Shown: one piece after another, positions 9,217 to 17,836 of the stretch
Numbering within the stretch: the first letter of the stretch is position 1
How the letters are laid out: every line of letters begins with the position of its first letter
From: Bacillus sp. 103mf
GTDB lineage: Bacteria > Bacillota > Bacilli > Bacillales > Bacillaceae_G
Length of the DNA stretch: 64,000 bases
Assembly: GCF_900116295.1 (NCBI RefSeq)
Contig: NZ_FPAF01000005.1
Coordinates: forward strand, 186,001 to 250,000
Reading direction: 5' to 3'
Position numbers and translations under genes: made by a program
Notes under the pieces: model-generated
What the model was told of the DNA's origin: nothing
What the model saw: only the letters and a program-made list of their open reading frames with translations
The model's database searches: none

Positions 9217-9436
9217 ATGTATTCGTCCACGGCAGAACTCTTCCATACAAATGTATTACTTTCTTCAAATATACAGATTAAGTATTTCCTGATATTTTGA
9301 AATAAGTAAAATATTAAGGTTAAAACCAGTGATAATTCGCCAAAATTTTAATGGAATTTTACTAATTGTTATTAACATAAATGAACACGTATATTTTAAG
9401 TACAGAAAGTCAAACAGCAAGGAGGTGGTTATTCTG

Positions 9437-10069
9437 ATGCTAGAGACAAAACGTTCTACAAATATGATAGACAATATAAATTATCATTTGAATCAAAGTA
9501 AAGGCAATAATCAATATTCAAAAATCCTTTCAAATGAACGTGAAGTATTGCCATATCATGTTTATAAACAACCATTGCGTAAACATGCATCACAAAAAGA
9601 AATGATTAGTCTAGTGAAACCATTTATTCATATTAATACGTTAGCTCAAATTCTATATGAAGCATTTTACGATCAAACATTTACAACTTTAGTGCCTATT
9701 CTATTTGTTTTTCAACCAAATATAGTAACTGGTATATCTACACCAGGTGCTTATTCAATTGATTTTTATCATGATTATTTTGTTCATTTAAAGGATATCA
9801 ATATTCAAGAATTACAGGCGAGAATAGGCGAACAAAAAGGGCTAGTAGCTATCGAATATATGATAAACCAAAATGAAAGTATCCAGCATTCAAAAGAATT
9901 TATGTATCAAAGGTTAAAAGAACAAACTACAGAATGTATGTTAGCCTTACAAAAGAAATTGTATTTACACGGAGAGTTAGAAGAACAAATTCAGCTGTCA
10001 TTTGATTTCAAAAAAATAAGGATGCCTTTAATTGTCTTGCAATGGATTAAACAGACAGTATTACATTAA
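9437..10069 (+). CDS. Protein of unknown function, 210 residues
   Basis: I do not recognise a family. The ATG at 9437 is chosen because AAGGAGGTGG lies just upstream (9419-9428); a longer frame reaches back to 9329 but has no ribosome site. The protein has no signal peptide; a partly hydrophobic segment TFTTLVPILFVFQPNIVTG lies mid-protein, and the C-terminus is helical. It is the first gene after the RNPP regulator, same strand, 244 bp away, beyond a terminator, so it may be a regulated target, but that is inference. Confidence 0.65.
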   Translation: MLETKRSTNMIDNINYHLNQSKGNNQYSKILSNEREVLPYHVYKQPLRKHASQKEMISLVKPFIHINTLAQILYEAFYDQTFTTLVPILFVFQPNIVTGISTPGAYSIDFYHDYFVHLKDINIQELQARIGEQKGLVAIEYMINQNESIQHSKEFMYQRLKEQTTECMLALQKKLYLHGELEEQIQLSFDFKKIRMPLIVLQWIKQTVLH

Positions 10070-10121
10070 AGGAATAATAATGCAGCATACTTTACCTAAT
10101 AAATAAGAAAGAGGGATAAAT

Positions 10122-10328
10122 ATGGATACGAAAAGAAACAAAACGAGAAATAAGCAAAAAGTAGTAAGATATACAGGTGGAATTGCTATACTTATAATAT
10201 TGATATCCTTTATATATCAATGGAAAAACAGTTTAGAGGTTGATACTACTGAAAACTTGAGTCTTGCACTAATTGTTGCTATTTTCCTTTCTACTTTTAT
10301 TCCTGAAAGAAAAAGCAGTAGTAAATAA
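10122..10328 (+). CDS. Small membrane protein, 68 residues
   Basis: A lysine/arginine-rich N-terminus (MDTKRNKTRNKQK) is followed by two hydrophobic segments (about residues 18-34, IAILIILISFIYQW, and 43-60, LSLALIVAIFLSTFI) separated by an acidic loop. Ribosome site AAGAGGG upstream. Function unknown. It lies 52 bp after the 210-residue gene, so the two may be co-transcribed. Confidence 0.65.
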   Translation: MDTKRNKTRNKQKVVRYTGGIAILIILISFIYQWKNSLEVDTTENLSLALIVAIFLSTFIPERKSSSK

Positions 10329-10401
10329 TTTAATAAGCATTTGAGAGCTGGTATGATTTTAATTACAGCACGTTATTTAAAATCATTGAGAAAAACAGTA
10401 T

Positions 10402-10437
10402 AAAAAGAGTCCATCTAGTATGATGGACTCTTTTTAT
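10402..10437 (+). terminator. Strong terminator
   Basis: AAAAAGAGTCCATC (10402-10415) pairs perfectly with GATGGACTCTTTTT (10422-10435) around a 6-base loop; it closes the 9437-10328 gene pair. Confidence 0.9.
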
Positions 10438-10594
10438 GCTGTTTATCTGGAGTTTTTTTAGTGATAAGGATAATCATTTTAAGGTCAATGTGATATATAG
10501 AATTGAATTGTAAGCGATTAATATCTCTTGTTGCGAGCATGTCATAAGAGGAATTAGATTATAAGAGGCTAAACTAGAAATAGCCAGATTTGGC

Positions 10595-10647
10595 GGACTT
10601 TCCATCCAAGGGGGATGAAAAAAACACGGATCGAAGTTTCACTTTAT
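10595..10647 (+). repeat. bcr1 3' fragment
   Basis: Only the right-hand end of the bcr1-type repeat is preserved: GGGGGATGAAAAAAACAC, then GAAGTTTCACTTTAT, the conserved terminus seen at 12846 and 23184. Confidence 0.6.
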
Positions 10648-10705
10648 TGTAAGTTAATAATCGAATCATCTCATCGTCTTTGAAAGGAGAAGTAATATAT
10701 ACACA

Positions 10706-10825
10706 GTAGCAAACCTATCACTATTTCAATACATTGAAGGATGGTATAATCGTAGAAGAGTGCATGACGGCATTGATTATGAAACTTCTCAAGCAATAAT
10801 GAACTTGGTTAAAGAAGAAGCTTAG
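10706..10825 (+). pseudogene. IS3-family transposase (orfB) C-terminal remnant
   Basis: A 39-codon open stretch ending in TAG encodes LFQYIEGWYNRRRVHDGI followed by DYETSQAIMNL. The pattern 'YIE-x-WYN-x-R-R-x-H' is the C-terminal end of the integrase core in IS3/IS150-type transposases. The rest of the gene is absent, and bcr1 debris lies just upstream. Confidence 0.7.
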
Positions 10826-10878
10826 TTTTACTTATTTGTGTTCACTAAATCCGGTTATATTCTGAAGGAGAGAAATTT

Positions 10879-11607
10879 ATGAACGTGATGGAAAAAGGCA
10901 GTAATGCATTAAATGAAAACAAAGATAATATAGTTACGTTATATATTACTAGACACGGTAAAACCATGTTAAATGCTAGTGAGCGTGTGCAAGGTTGGGC
11001 GGATTCTCCATTAGTAGAAACGGGTGTTGAAGTAGCTAAAAATCTAGGAAATGGCTTAAAAGATATTCATTTTGTTGCTGCTTACAGTAGTGATAGTGGT
11101 CGCGCCATTGAAACTGCTAACTTAGTATTAAAATATAGTGAGCAATCAAAGTTAAAACTTGTACAAAGGAAAGACATACGTGAATTAAATTTCGGAATTT
11201 TTGAAGGCGATAAGAATGAAAATATGCAAAAAATGATCGGGGTTGTTGCTGGCGTGAAATCAGCAAAGGAATTCATGAAGTTATCTATTGAAGAAATTGT
11301 GAATTTCATTGCAGTGGCAGACGATACAAAGCAAGCTGAGGATTGGAAAACCTTTTCTACCCGTATAAAAAGAGAACTTGATAAAATTAGTGAAGAGACT
11401 GCCAAAAATGGGGGAGGTAACGTTTTAATCGTATCTCATGGAATTGCAATCACAGCATTAGTAGACATGATTGATAATAGTAAAATAAAACTTGGACTAG
11501 AAAATGCAAGTGTAACTAAAATTCACTATAAAGATGGAGAGTATAAAATCGAATCTGTTGGTGATATGAGTTATGTTGAAAAAGGTAAAGAAAGTGTAAT
11601 AGTATAA
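10879..11607 (+). CDS. Histidine phosphatase family protein (phosphoglycerate-mutase-like)
   Basis: 242 residues. The catalytic RHG motif is in YITRHGKTMLN (phospho-accepting His), with a second conserved Arg in SDSGRAIETA, a Glu in ELNFGIFEG and the second catalytic His in VSHGIAITAL. Such enzymes dephosphorylate small metabolites or act as broad-specificity phosphatases; the substrate is not evident. ATG at 10879 follows AAGGAGAG by 7 bases. A single-gene unit with its own terminator. Confidence 0.88.
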   Translation: MNVMEKGSNALNENKDNIVTLYITRHGKTMLNASERVQGWADSPLVETGVEVAKNLGNGLKDIHFVAAYSSDSGRAIETANLVLKYSEQSKLKLVQRKDIRELNFGIFEGDKNENMQKMIGVVAGVKSAKEFMKLSIEEIVNFIAVADDTKQAEDWKTFSTRIKRELDKISEETAKNGGGNVLIVSHGIAITALVDMIDNSKIKLGLENASVTKIHYKDGEYKIESVGDMSYVEKGKESVIV

Positions 11608-11632
11608 AGGATATATAAAGTAATAGAATGAG

Positions 11633-11677
11633 AAAAAGGCGGATTTCTTACGAGGATAAGGATCCGCCTTTTTTCTT
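11633..11677 (+). terminator. Terminator of the histidine phosphatase gene
   Basis: AAAAAGGCGGA (11633-11643) pairs with TCCGCCTTTTT (11663-11673) with extra T's following. Confidence 0.88.
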
Positions 11678-11770
11678 GTGTGAATTTTGTCGAATAAAGA
11701 AGGGAAAATAGCCTTTGAAAAGGAAATAAATAGAAGATGTATAACGAATTAATGAAAGTAGGACGAATCA

Positions 11771-12562
11771 ATGAAAGAAAAAATCGGAGCCGGAAATACG
11801 GCAGAGATTTATTTATGGAACGACAAAGAAATTGTAAAACTATTTCATGATAGTATTCATGAATCACTTATTGAAAGAGAATTTCTTGCAAGTCAAGAAA
11901 TTCAAAATCTTGGATTACCAGTTCCTAAAGTAGGGGGTAAGATATCTTATCAAAATAGAACGGGTATTATTTATGAAAAAATTGATGGTGTAACTTTAAC
12001 TGAGCTACTAGCAAAAGATCCATTGCATGTAGGGAAAGAAGCAAAAAGATTTGCTGAATTGCATTTTCAAATTCATAGCCGGAAATCTAGTGCATTTTCG
12101 GATATATGTGAAACTTTAATTTCGCATGTAAATTTTTGTAGTCGATTTACATCTGAGCAAAAAGAAAAGATCGCAACCTATATCGCAACATTACCGACGG
12201 ATCAAGCAGTGTGCCATATGGATTTTCATCCTGATAATATTTTAATCTCAGAGCAGGGACCGATTGTTATCGATTGGATGACAGCAGGCTTTGGGAATCC
12301 ATTTGCCGATGTAGCACGTACAGTTATTATATTAAAACATGCCCATCTACCGGCAAGTATACCAGAATCAGTGAAACAAGGTATTATGAAGCTGCGCCAT
12401 GCATTTTGTGAGGCGTACGTAAACGAGTATTTAACTTTATCAAAAGGTACGTGGAAAGACATAGAATCATGGTTTTTACCGATTATGGCAGCAAGATTAA
12501 TAGAAGGCATACCTGAAGGTGAGAAAGACGATTTGTATAAGCAAGTCATTTCTTTTCTCTAA
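11771..12562 (+). CDS. APH/ChoK-type phosphotransferase
   Basis: 263 residues with a protein-kinase-like fold of the aminoglycoside phosphotransferase family. The N-terminal loop GAGNTAEIYLW and the lysine in EIVKLF bind ATP; the catalytic loop is CHMDFHPDNIL (His-x-Asp, Asn) and the Mg-binding Asp is in VIDWM. The family phosphorylates antibiotics, choline or other small molecules; nothing here shows which. It is flanked downstream by a bcr1 repeat that begins 4 bp after its stop. Confidence 0.85.
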   Translation: MKEKIGAGNTAEIYLWNDKEIVKLFHDSIHESLIEREFLASQEIQNLGLPVPKVGGKISYQNRTGIIYEKIDGVTLTELLAKDPLHVGKEAKRFAELHFQIHSRKSSAFSDICETLISHVNFCSRFTSEQKEKIATYIATLPTDQAVCHMDFHPDNILISEQGPIVIDWMTAGFGNPFADVARTVIILKHAHLPASIPESVKQGIMKLRHAFCEAYVNEYLTLSKGTWKDIESWFLPIMAARLIEGIPEGEKDDLYKQVISFL

Positions 12563-12566
12563 AAAA

Positions 12567-12846
12567 TTTATCCCGCTATTCGTGGGCAGTAATACTCCCA
12601 CCTCAAAATTCAGCGAAAGCATTGTCCAGCTCTAGCGGCTAGAATCTCCGGTCGTTTCGCCCCCTCGGACGAGGAAAAAAGCGCCTCTCTGTCAGAGGCG
12701 TGGGCGTCCTGCGATTCTGGGCGAGCCGCTTCCGCTTTTCTAAAGAAGTTAGGTGGGAGATAAACTGCCCGTAAAAGCCCGATTGGTGAGGGCTGATAAT
12801 CAGTGGGGGATGAAGAAAACCCCCACTGATTAAAGTTTCACTTTAT
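12567..12846 (+). repeat. bcr1-type repeat carrying an inserted GC-rich palindrome
   Basis: Begins TTTATCCCGC and ends GTTTCACTTTAT, with the internal blocks ACTGCCCGTAAAAGCCC and a stem GTGGGGG/CCCCCAC near 12803-12825. The two halves of the outer stem (CCCACCT at 12597 and AGGTGGG at 12751) are separated by about 150 bp, much of it a self-complementary GC-rich unit (listed separately). The bounding TTTAT matches the other bcr1 copies. Confidence 0.8.
12624..12740. repeat. GC-rich imperfect palindrome nested in bcr1
   Basis: AGCGGCT (12634-12640) pairs with AGCCGCT (12724-12730) and GAATC with GATTC, while an inner GCCTCT/AGAGGC hairpin sits near 12673-12688. Composition is clearly more GC-rich than its surroundings. 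It looks like a separate small mobile repeat. Confidence 0.6.
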
Positions 12847-12866
12847 GAAGGAGGACATAATCTGAT

Positions 12867-13544
12867 ATGTGGCAAACATTATCTGAACCATGGAAAGAAT
12901 GTTTTAATCAAGCATGGTTATCGTATTGTAACAATTCATTTCCAATTGGTGCCGTTATTGTAGATGGAAGTGGGAATATTATTTCAAAAGGTAGAAATAC
13001 AGTGTACGAGACGGAAGCGGTGCCAAATGAAATATGTAATAACAAAATTGCTCACGCAGAGATTAATGCAATATTAAAAATAAATAATTTAGAAACAAAC
13101 GCAACGCGCAAGGAATATGAACTGTATTCTACAATGGAACCGTGCCCTTTATGTTTTGGTGCTATTGTTATGTCCGGGATTAGAAATATTTATTATGCAG
13201 CAAGAGATAAGGTGGTCGGAGCAACCAATTTGAAAGATGGAAATGCTTATTTACAAGGGAAAAATATAAAGGTTTTAGGTCCGTCCAAAGAACTTGAAAT
13301 CGTACAATTTGTTCTGAAAACAGATTTTGTATTGCGGAGAGGACATGCTGTAGACCGATTACTACAAACGTGGGAGCAAGATTGTCCGATTGGAATTGCG
13401 ATAGGTCGAAAATGGTATGAGTCAAATAAACTAGTACAAGCGAAACAAGAAAAGAAAGATATTTCAATTATTTTGGATGAAATTATAAGTGAAGTAGAAG
13501 TTTTTAAGAAAGAGGTGGAAGAAACGAGTGGATGTAAATTTTGA
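12867..13544 (+). CDS. Nucleoside/cytidine-type deaminase family protein
   Basis: 225 residues. The zinc-dependent deaminase motifs HAEINAI (His ligand and proton-shuttling Glu) and EPCPLCFGAIVMSGI (two Cys ligands) are intact, the arrangement of the TadA/guanine-deaminase branch. The C-terminal third extends past the usual 150-160-residue domain and contains RKWYESNK and a helical, lysine-rich tail. Ribosome site AAGGAGGAC precedes ATG 12867. Its 3' end overlaps the methyltransferase start by 17 bp, so the two are co-translated. Confidence 0.85.
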   Translation: MWQTLSEPWKECFNQAWLSYCNNSFPIGAVIVDGSGNIISKGRNTVYETEAVPNEICNNKIAHAEINAILKINNLETNATRKEYELYSTMEPCPLCFGAIVMSGIRNIYYAARDKVVGATNLKDGNAYLQGKNIKVLGPSKELEIVQFVLKTDFVLRRGHAVDRLLQTWEQDCPIGIAIGRKWYESNKLVQAKQEKKDISIILDEIISEVEVFKKEVEETSGCKF

Positions 13545-14319
13545 AGAAAGAAAATATACTTTTGATGATATTGCCGAAGAATACGAGAAAATAAGACCTA
13601 CATATCCAAAGGAGCTTTTTCAAGATTTGTTTACGTATGCAAATATTGAGAAGGAAGATCGAATTCTGGAAATTGGTTGTGGTACGGGTAAAGCAACGGA
13701 AGGACTTGTTGAATTAGGATATAAGCAGATTGATTGTATTGAGCTAGGAGAACGATTAGCTCAATTTACAGCTTCTAAATTTCAAAATGAGAATGGTATA
13801 CATGTGTATCAAGGAGATTTTGAAAATTGGAATCAGCAGGACGGATTATACGCACTTGCTGTCTCAGCAACAGCGTTTCATTTTATTAATCCTGAAATTG
13901 GCTATCTGAAAGTAGCCAATTTGCTGCGCGAACATGGGACAATGGCTTTCTTTTGGACATATCACATACAACCTGATACAGATGTTTTTCGAGAGATTGA
14001 AGATTGCTATGAAAAGTATGCACCGCATTTACATCCTAACAAGTTACCAACGCCAGAAGAGCTAATTGAAGAACGAACAAATCTGACAATACAGCATAAT
14101 TTGTTTCAAAATTTAGTTGTAAAAACCTATCAATGGACTGATACATATACAAGTGATGATTATATTGCGTTATTACATACTCAATCTGCCCATCGTTTGC
14201 TTTCACAAGAGGTAAAAGAAAAATTGTTTTATAGTATTCATAGCGTAATTGAAAAACATGGTGGGAAAATTGAAAAACCACAGTTTGTTGCGTTGTATTT
14301 AGCAAGAAAAAATTGGTAA
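13528..14319 (+). CDS. Class I SAM-dependent methyltransferase
   Basis: 263 residues. The SAM-binding motif I is ILEIGCGTGKATEGL (about residues 45-59), with the acidic end of strand 2 in IDCIELG and a motif near VYQGDFENW. The substrate is unknown; the family is often annotated as ubiquinone/menaquinone-type or generic methyltransferases. It starts at GTG 13528 inside the preceding deaminase gene, after GAGGTGG. Confidence 0.87.
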   Translation: MDVNFEERKYTFDDIAEEYEKIRPTYPKELFQDLFTYANIEKEDRILEIGCGTGKATEGLVELGYKQIDCIELGERLAQFTASKFQNENGIHVYQGDFENWNQQDGLYALAVSATAFHFINPEIGYLKVANLLREHGTMAFFWTYHIQPDTDVFREIEDCYEKYAPHLHPNKLPTPEELIEERTNLTIQHNLFQNLVVKTYQWTDTYTSDDYIALLHTQSAHRLLSQEVKEKLFYSIHSVIEKHGGKIEKPQFVALYLARKNW

Positions 14320-14376
14320 GGGATTTCTTAAAATACATTTTTCAGCAACGAATCTACATAAGGGAGGAAATATTTG

Positions 14377-14874
14377 ATGAGTCATTTTGAATGCAAAATG
14401 TTAACAATGTGTATGGTGCAAGATGGAGATAAAGTTTTACTTATAAATCGACCAGATCGTTTAGGTTTTCCAGGATACATTGCTCCTGGTGGAAAAGTCG
14501 ATTTTCCAGAAAGTATTGTAGACGGAGCAATCCGAGAAGTGCGTGAAGAAACAGGTTTAATCGTAAAAGACATTATCTTTAAAGGAATTACCGAGTTTTG
14601 TGAGCCAAACACAAAGTTACGATACATGGTGTTTAATTATTTGGCAACATCTTTTGAAGGAAAGCTACTTGAAGAGCCGCCTGAAGGAGAATTAGTATGG
14701 GTGGATAGAAAAGATGCGCTACATTTACCGATGCAAGATTGGTTTAGAACAAGGTTTCCGCTATTCTTTGAACCGGGAACATTTGAGTGGCATTCCGTAT
14801 GGGACAAAGAGCGTGATGTTGTTTTACATAGGGTGGAAAAACATTATAAACAATCGCTACTGCATGAAGTGTAA
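14377..14874 (+). CDS. Nudix hydrolase, MutT/8-oxo-dGTP diphosphatase-like
   Basis: 165 residues with a complete Nudix box, GGKVDFPESIVDGAIREV followed by REETGL (about residues 35-58). Such enzymes hydrolyse nucleoside diphosphates linked to another group, often oxidised nucleotides. ATG 14377 is preferred over the in-frame TTG at 14374 given AGGGAGG at 14361-14367. It lies 57 bp after the methyltransferase, same strand. Confidence 0.86.
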   Translation: MSHFECKMLTMCMVQDGDKVLLINRPDRLGFPGYIAPGGKVDFPESIVDGAIREVREETGLIVKDIIFKGITEFCEPNTKLRYMVFNYLATSFEGKLLEEPPEGELVWVDRKDALHLPMQDWFRTRFPLFFEPGTFEWHSVWDKERDVVLHRVEKHYKQSLLHEV

Positions 14875-14980
14875 TTCTTAATGAAAACTCCCTATTTTAA
14901 GCGTCTCTCTAAGATGGGGGATAGCCTATTTGTGAATATTGGAAATCAACTTATTATATAATTGACTGAATGGATCAATC

Positions 14981-15026
14981 AAAAAAGGGGTCAGCCCCGC
15001 AGCTTAAAAGCTGTGAGGATTGACCC
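14981..15026 (-). terminator. Terminator of the C69 dipeptidase gene
   Basis: On the minus strand GGGTCA...TGACCC encloses an inner AGCTT/AAGCT hairpin and is followed by a run of T's (14981-14986 on the plus strand are A's). Confidence 0.8.
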
Positions 15027-15057
15027 AAAAGTTTCTTCATTTCTTATAGATTATAGA

Positions 15058-16539
15058 TCATAGATCCGGGTTGAAGACGTCTTTTGATTTTTTTGAAATA
15101 TCCGTAATTAATTCATTTCTTAATTGTTTTGCTTTTGTAAATGCATCTGTAGCCGTGTCATTACTATATTTATTTAAATACTTAATTGCTTTTTGTTTGT
15201 CTTCCTTATAAAGCTCTGTAGCCTTTTTTTCAACCGAACTTTGTTTTGCAAATAACTGATCCTCGTATTTACCCCAATAGTTTTTCAATCCTACTCCAAG
15301 TGTGTCTGGGTTTGTTGCAGCTAAAGCAGCTGGTGCACGGAAAGCCCAGTAAGCTGATTGATCATCATATTTGTCATTACCAAGTTTAAAAGCAGTTGGG
15401 GTGTCATATGTTCCTTGATAGAATGGTAAATAAACACTATATTCCGGGTTTGCTAGGCTAAGCCACATAACATTGGCAATATCAGCAGGCATATTAGATC
15501 TTAGTTGAATAACATGGGATTCCACTGTACGATCTATACCAACAGCACGCTCATCTTTACCTGTACTTGTAGAAGGATCATATGGAGTACCTTCATAATG
15601 AGAGCCCAAGAATTTCATCACTTGTTTTGGCGTAATTTTCTGATCCGGAATCATAAATAATGGATAACGTGTTAATTCAGCATCTTGGTTTATGGATGGA
15701 GTAAATGTCTTTTGTCCCCACCATTCTCTACGTGTATTATATTTTTGACTAACATCACCGTAAGTTCCAGCAAAATCAAATTTTTGATTATTATCTTTGT
15801 CATTGTTTTGTATTAAGCCTTTTTCAACTGCATGAGAAATTAATGTTTTAGAGCCCATGAAGTTTTTCGTGTCGGAAAGATTCACATTATCGATTCTTAA
15901 TCCATTTGCAACAATTAAATAAGCATTATCAGGTACTCTTTCTGCTACCCATTGATGTCCTGTTCCAACCTCAAAGTACCAAATTTCATTCTTATCTGCG
16001 ATCGCAACGCCATTTGCTTCAGCAGAACCATACTTTTCAATGTACTGTCCTAGTAATTCAGCACCTTCACGGGCTGTTTTAACACGTGGTAAAATCAAGG
16101 TTGGAATAATCGATTCGCTAACACCTTTTTTCACAAATGGGTCAGATGCTTCTGCTTTTTTATTTGCATAAGCACTATTTGTAGCAGAAATAGCTACTCC
16201 GTATTCATTTATCCCTGCTTCTTCAAAAGGCCCTTTTGAAGGATCCCAGTCTGGTATTGCAATATACTTATAGGATACCTTTGGTTGATCTACTGTTAGT
16301 CCAGTTTCAAATTTTAGCTTTTCCCCTGATTTATGTGTTTTACGAGGGAATACCTTGACGTGTTTCGACCACGCACTAGATACGTCCTCATTTCGTGCAA
16401 CCATGACCGAATCATCTGCGGTTGCTTTTTTTCCTGCAAAAACCGATGTACAAGCGCTTGCAGGAATAGCAAATCCTCCAACTATTAAGGTAGTAATGGC
16501 TGCTGCTACACCTGCTTTTTTGATACCATGTAACTTCAT
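15058..16539 (-). CDS. Secreted C69-family dipeptidase (PepD-like)
   Basis: About 493 residues. The N-terminus MKLHGIKKAG followed by a hydrophobic stretch ending GGFAIPASA is a signal peptide, and the mature chain would begin CTSVFAGKKATADDS, where the first Cys is the N-terminal nucleophile of family C69 (Ntn-hydrolase fold). ARNEDVS and the central WYFEVGTGHQW are also family-typical. A longer frame starts at 16560, but the sequence AGGAGGAAGG lies inside it, seven bases before the ATG at 16539, so 16539 is the start. A cre-like site upstream suggests carbon catabolite control. The protein is probably exported or wall-associated. Confidence 0.9.
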   Translation of the reverse strand: MKLHGIKKAGVAAAITTLIVGGFAIPASACTSVFAGKKATADDSVMVARNEDVSSAWSKHVKVFPRKTHKSGEKLKFETGLTVDQPKVSYKYIAIPDWDPSKGPFEEAGINEYGVAISATNSAYANKKAEASDPFVKKGVSESIIPTLILPRVKTAREGAELLGQYIEKYGSAEANGVAIADKNEIWYFEVGTGHQWVAERVPDNAYLIVANGLRIDNVNLSDTKNFMGSKTLISHAVEKGLIQNNDKDNNQKFDFAGTYGDVSQKYNTRREWWGQKTFTPSINQDAELTRYPLFMIPDQKITPKQVMKFLGSHYEGTPYDPSTSTGKDERAVGIDRTVESHVIQLRSNMPADIANVMWLSLANPEYSVYLPFYQGTYDTPTAFKLGNDKYDDQSAYWAFRAPAALAATNPDTLGVGLKNYWGKYEDQLFAKQSSVEKKATELYKEDKQKAIKYLNKYSNDTATDAFTKAKQLRNELITDISKKSKDVFNPDL

Positions 16540-16604
16540 TTTGCCTTCCTCCTCTAACATTTCTGGATTTATTTCATCATTATTCTAACATAATATAATA
16601 ATTT

Positions 16605-16618
16605 TGTGAGCGCTTTCA
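16605..16618 (-). promoter_or_regulatory. Catabolite-responsive element (cre) candidate
   Basis: The minus strand reads TGAAAGCGCTCACA, a full match to the CcpA-site consensus TGWAANCGNTNWCA. It lies about 66-79 bp upstream of the C69 dipeptidase start, in the promoter region. Confidence 0.75.
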
Positions 16619-16765
16619 CATATTGTTCATATAGAAAAAAATTAGTCCAAAATCATTTATTCAGAGGAATGGATTATCCTATTACATCCCTCGCTTTTCT
16701 CCTGTTTCCTTCATAAAAAAGACCGAAGAATTACCAGGCATCTATCCTGATTTTCCTTCGATCTG

Positions 16766-16905
16766 GTTTAAACTTTTTTATCAAGAAGCGAATCGATTAT
16801 CTTAAATAAGAGCATGTTTTGATCAATCTTTTTTCAAAACATGCTCTTTATATTTGTCTCTATATCATGGTTATTAGTAGTAATTTAATCAAACTTTATT
16901 TCAAG
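16766..16905. repeat. Hairpin-containing repeat, copy A
   Basis: Shares the order 'AAACTTTTTTAT ... AAGAGC[A/G]TGTTTTGATCAATCT ... GCTCTT ... GGTTATTAGTA ... TCAAACTTTATT' with 56288-56435, and partly with 46350-46430. The hairpin AAGAGCATGTTTTGA/TCAAAACATGCTCTT at 16807-16849 can also act as a terminator for the MerR gene at 16977. Confidence 0.6.
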
Positions 16906-16976
16906 GCAACAACTAGGTCCATCAAAGTTGAATCTTGGCGTACACTTAAAGGGGTAAGCCGATGCTTACCTCTTTT

Positions 16977-17687
16977 TTAAGTGTTCATTTGTTGGTAAAA
17001 GTTTATATATTTCATCAGCTCTGCGATTCCTTTAAATTGAAGCAATAGTTGATCATTTAGATTTTCCAAAGCTAGCTGAAAGGAACATTCGATTTTATTA
17101 TAGTTTTGTGTGTTTAATTCATTTAAAAGCTTCTTCATATTTTCAACATAATAAACGGTTTTTCTCAAACTGCTGATGACCAGTATCTTACGTAGTTCTG
17201 TTATTGTAAACATTCTATAGCCGTTTTCTTTATTTCTTTCCGAATGGACTAACCCTTCATATTCCCAATAGCGAATAGCCGAAGCATTTACGCTTGCTAT
17301 TTCTGCAGCCTCTCCAATACTCATGTATTCTCTTAATTTTCTATTTTTATATTTCGTAAAATTAGCATTTTGAATCATTGTCAGTATTTCTTCCACCCTT
17401 TGTTTCTCCAGCTGTATATGAAATTGTTGTTCATTTACTAACCAAAGAGCTTGTTCAAAGCTTTCGTTTTTAGTCATTCTCATGACTTCATAGACAATGG
17501 GTGTCTCATACCCTTTTAATAAAGTCCTAATGGTAGTAAATGCTTGAAAGTGTATAGATGTATAGAATCGATGATTATTTTTCGTTCTTGGTACATCAGG
17601 AATGAGATTTTGTTCTTCGTATCTTCTCAAGGTTGTGGTACTAACATTTAAGGAATTTGCAATTTGTTTAGGGGTATATCTCTCCAT
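16977..17687 (-). CDS. MerR-like regulator with two DNA-binding domains
   Basis: About 236 residues. The first winged-HTH is YTPKQIANSLNVSTTTLRRYEEQ (residues 3-25) with wing NNHRFYT; a second complete one is MSIGEAAEIASVNASAIRYW plus EGLVHSERNKENGYRMFT (about 116-155). The C-terminal part is helical and lacks the cysteines of metal-sensing MerR proteins. ATG 17687 is preferred to the in-frame TTG at 17693 because AAGGAG precedes it by 6 bases. It is divergent from the alpha/beta hydrolase at 17837, a classic regulator-target arrangement. Confidence 0.85.
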   Translation of the reverse strand: MERYTPKQIANSLNVSTTTLRRYEEQNLIPDVPRTKNNHRFYTSIHFQAFTTIRTLLKGYETPIVYEVMRMTKNESFEQALWLVNEQQFHIQLEKQRVEEILTMIQNANFTKYKNRKLREYMSIGEAAEIASVNASAIRYWEYEGLVHSERNKENGYRMFTITELRKILVISSLRKTVYYVENMKKLLNELNTQNYNKIECSFQLALENLNDQLLLQFKGIAELMKYINFYQQMNT

Positions 17688-17836
17688 TTTCAACTCCTTA
17701 TTTAAAGTAAAACTTTCAAGTGCTACAATAACATATTTTTAATGAATTTCTAATATATCAAGAAAAAATAGCGCCAATCCGAAAGATTGCATGAATGTTA
17801 TATGATATGAGTATAAACAATTTAGGAGTGATACAA

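Noticed and set aside
9217-9300. 27-codon frame after the RNPP regulator, considered as its signalling pro-peptide
   Set aside because: It lies beyond a terminator, has only a weak ribosome site, no export signal and no NprX- or PapR-like C-terminus.
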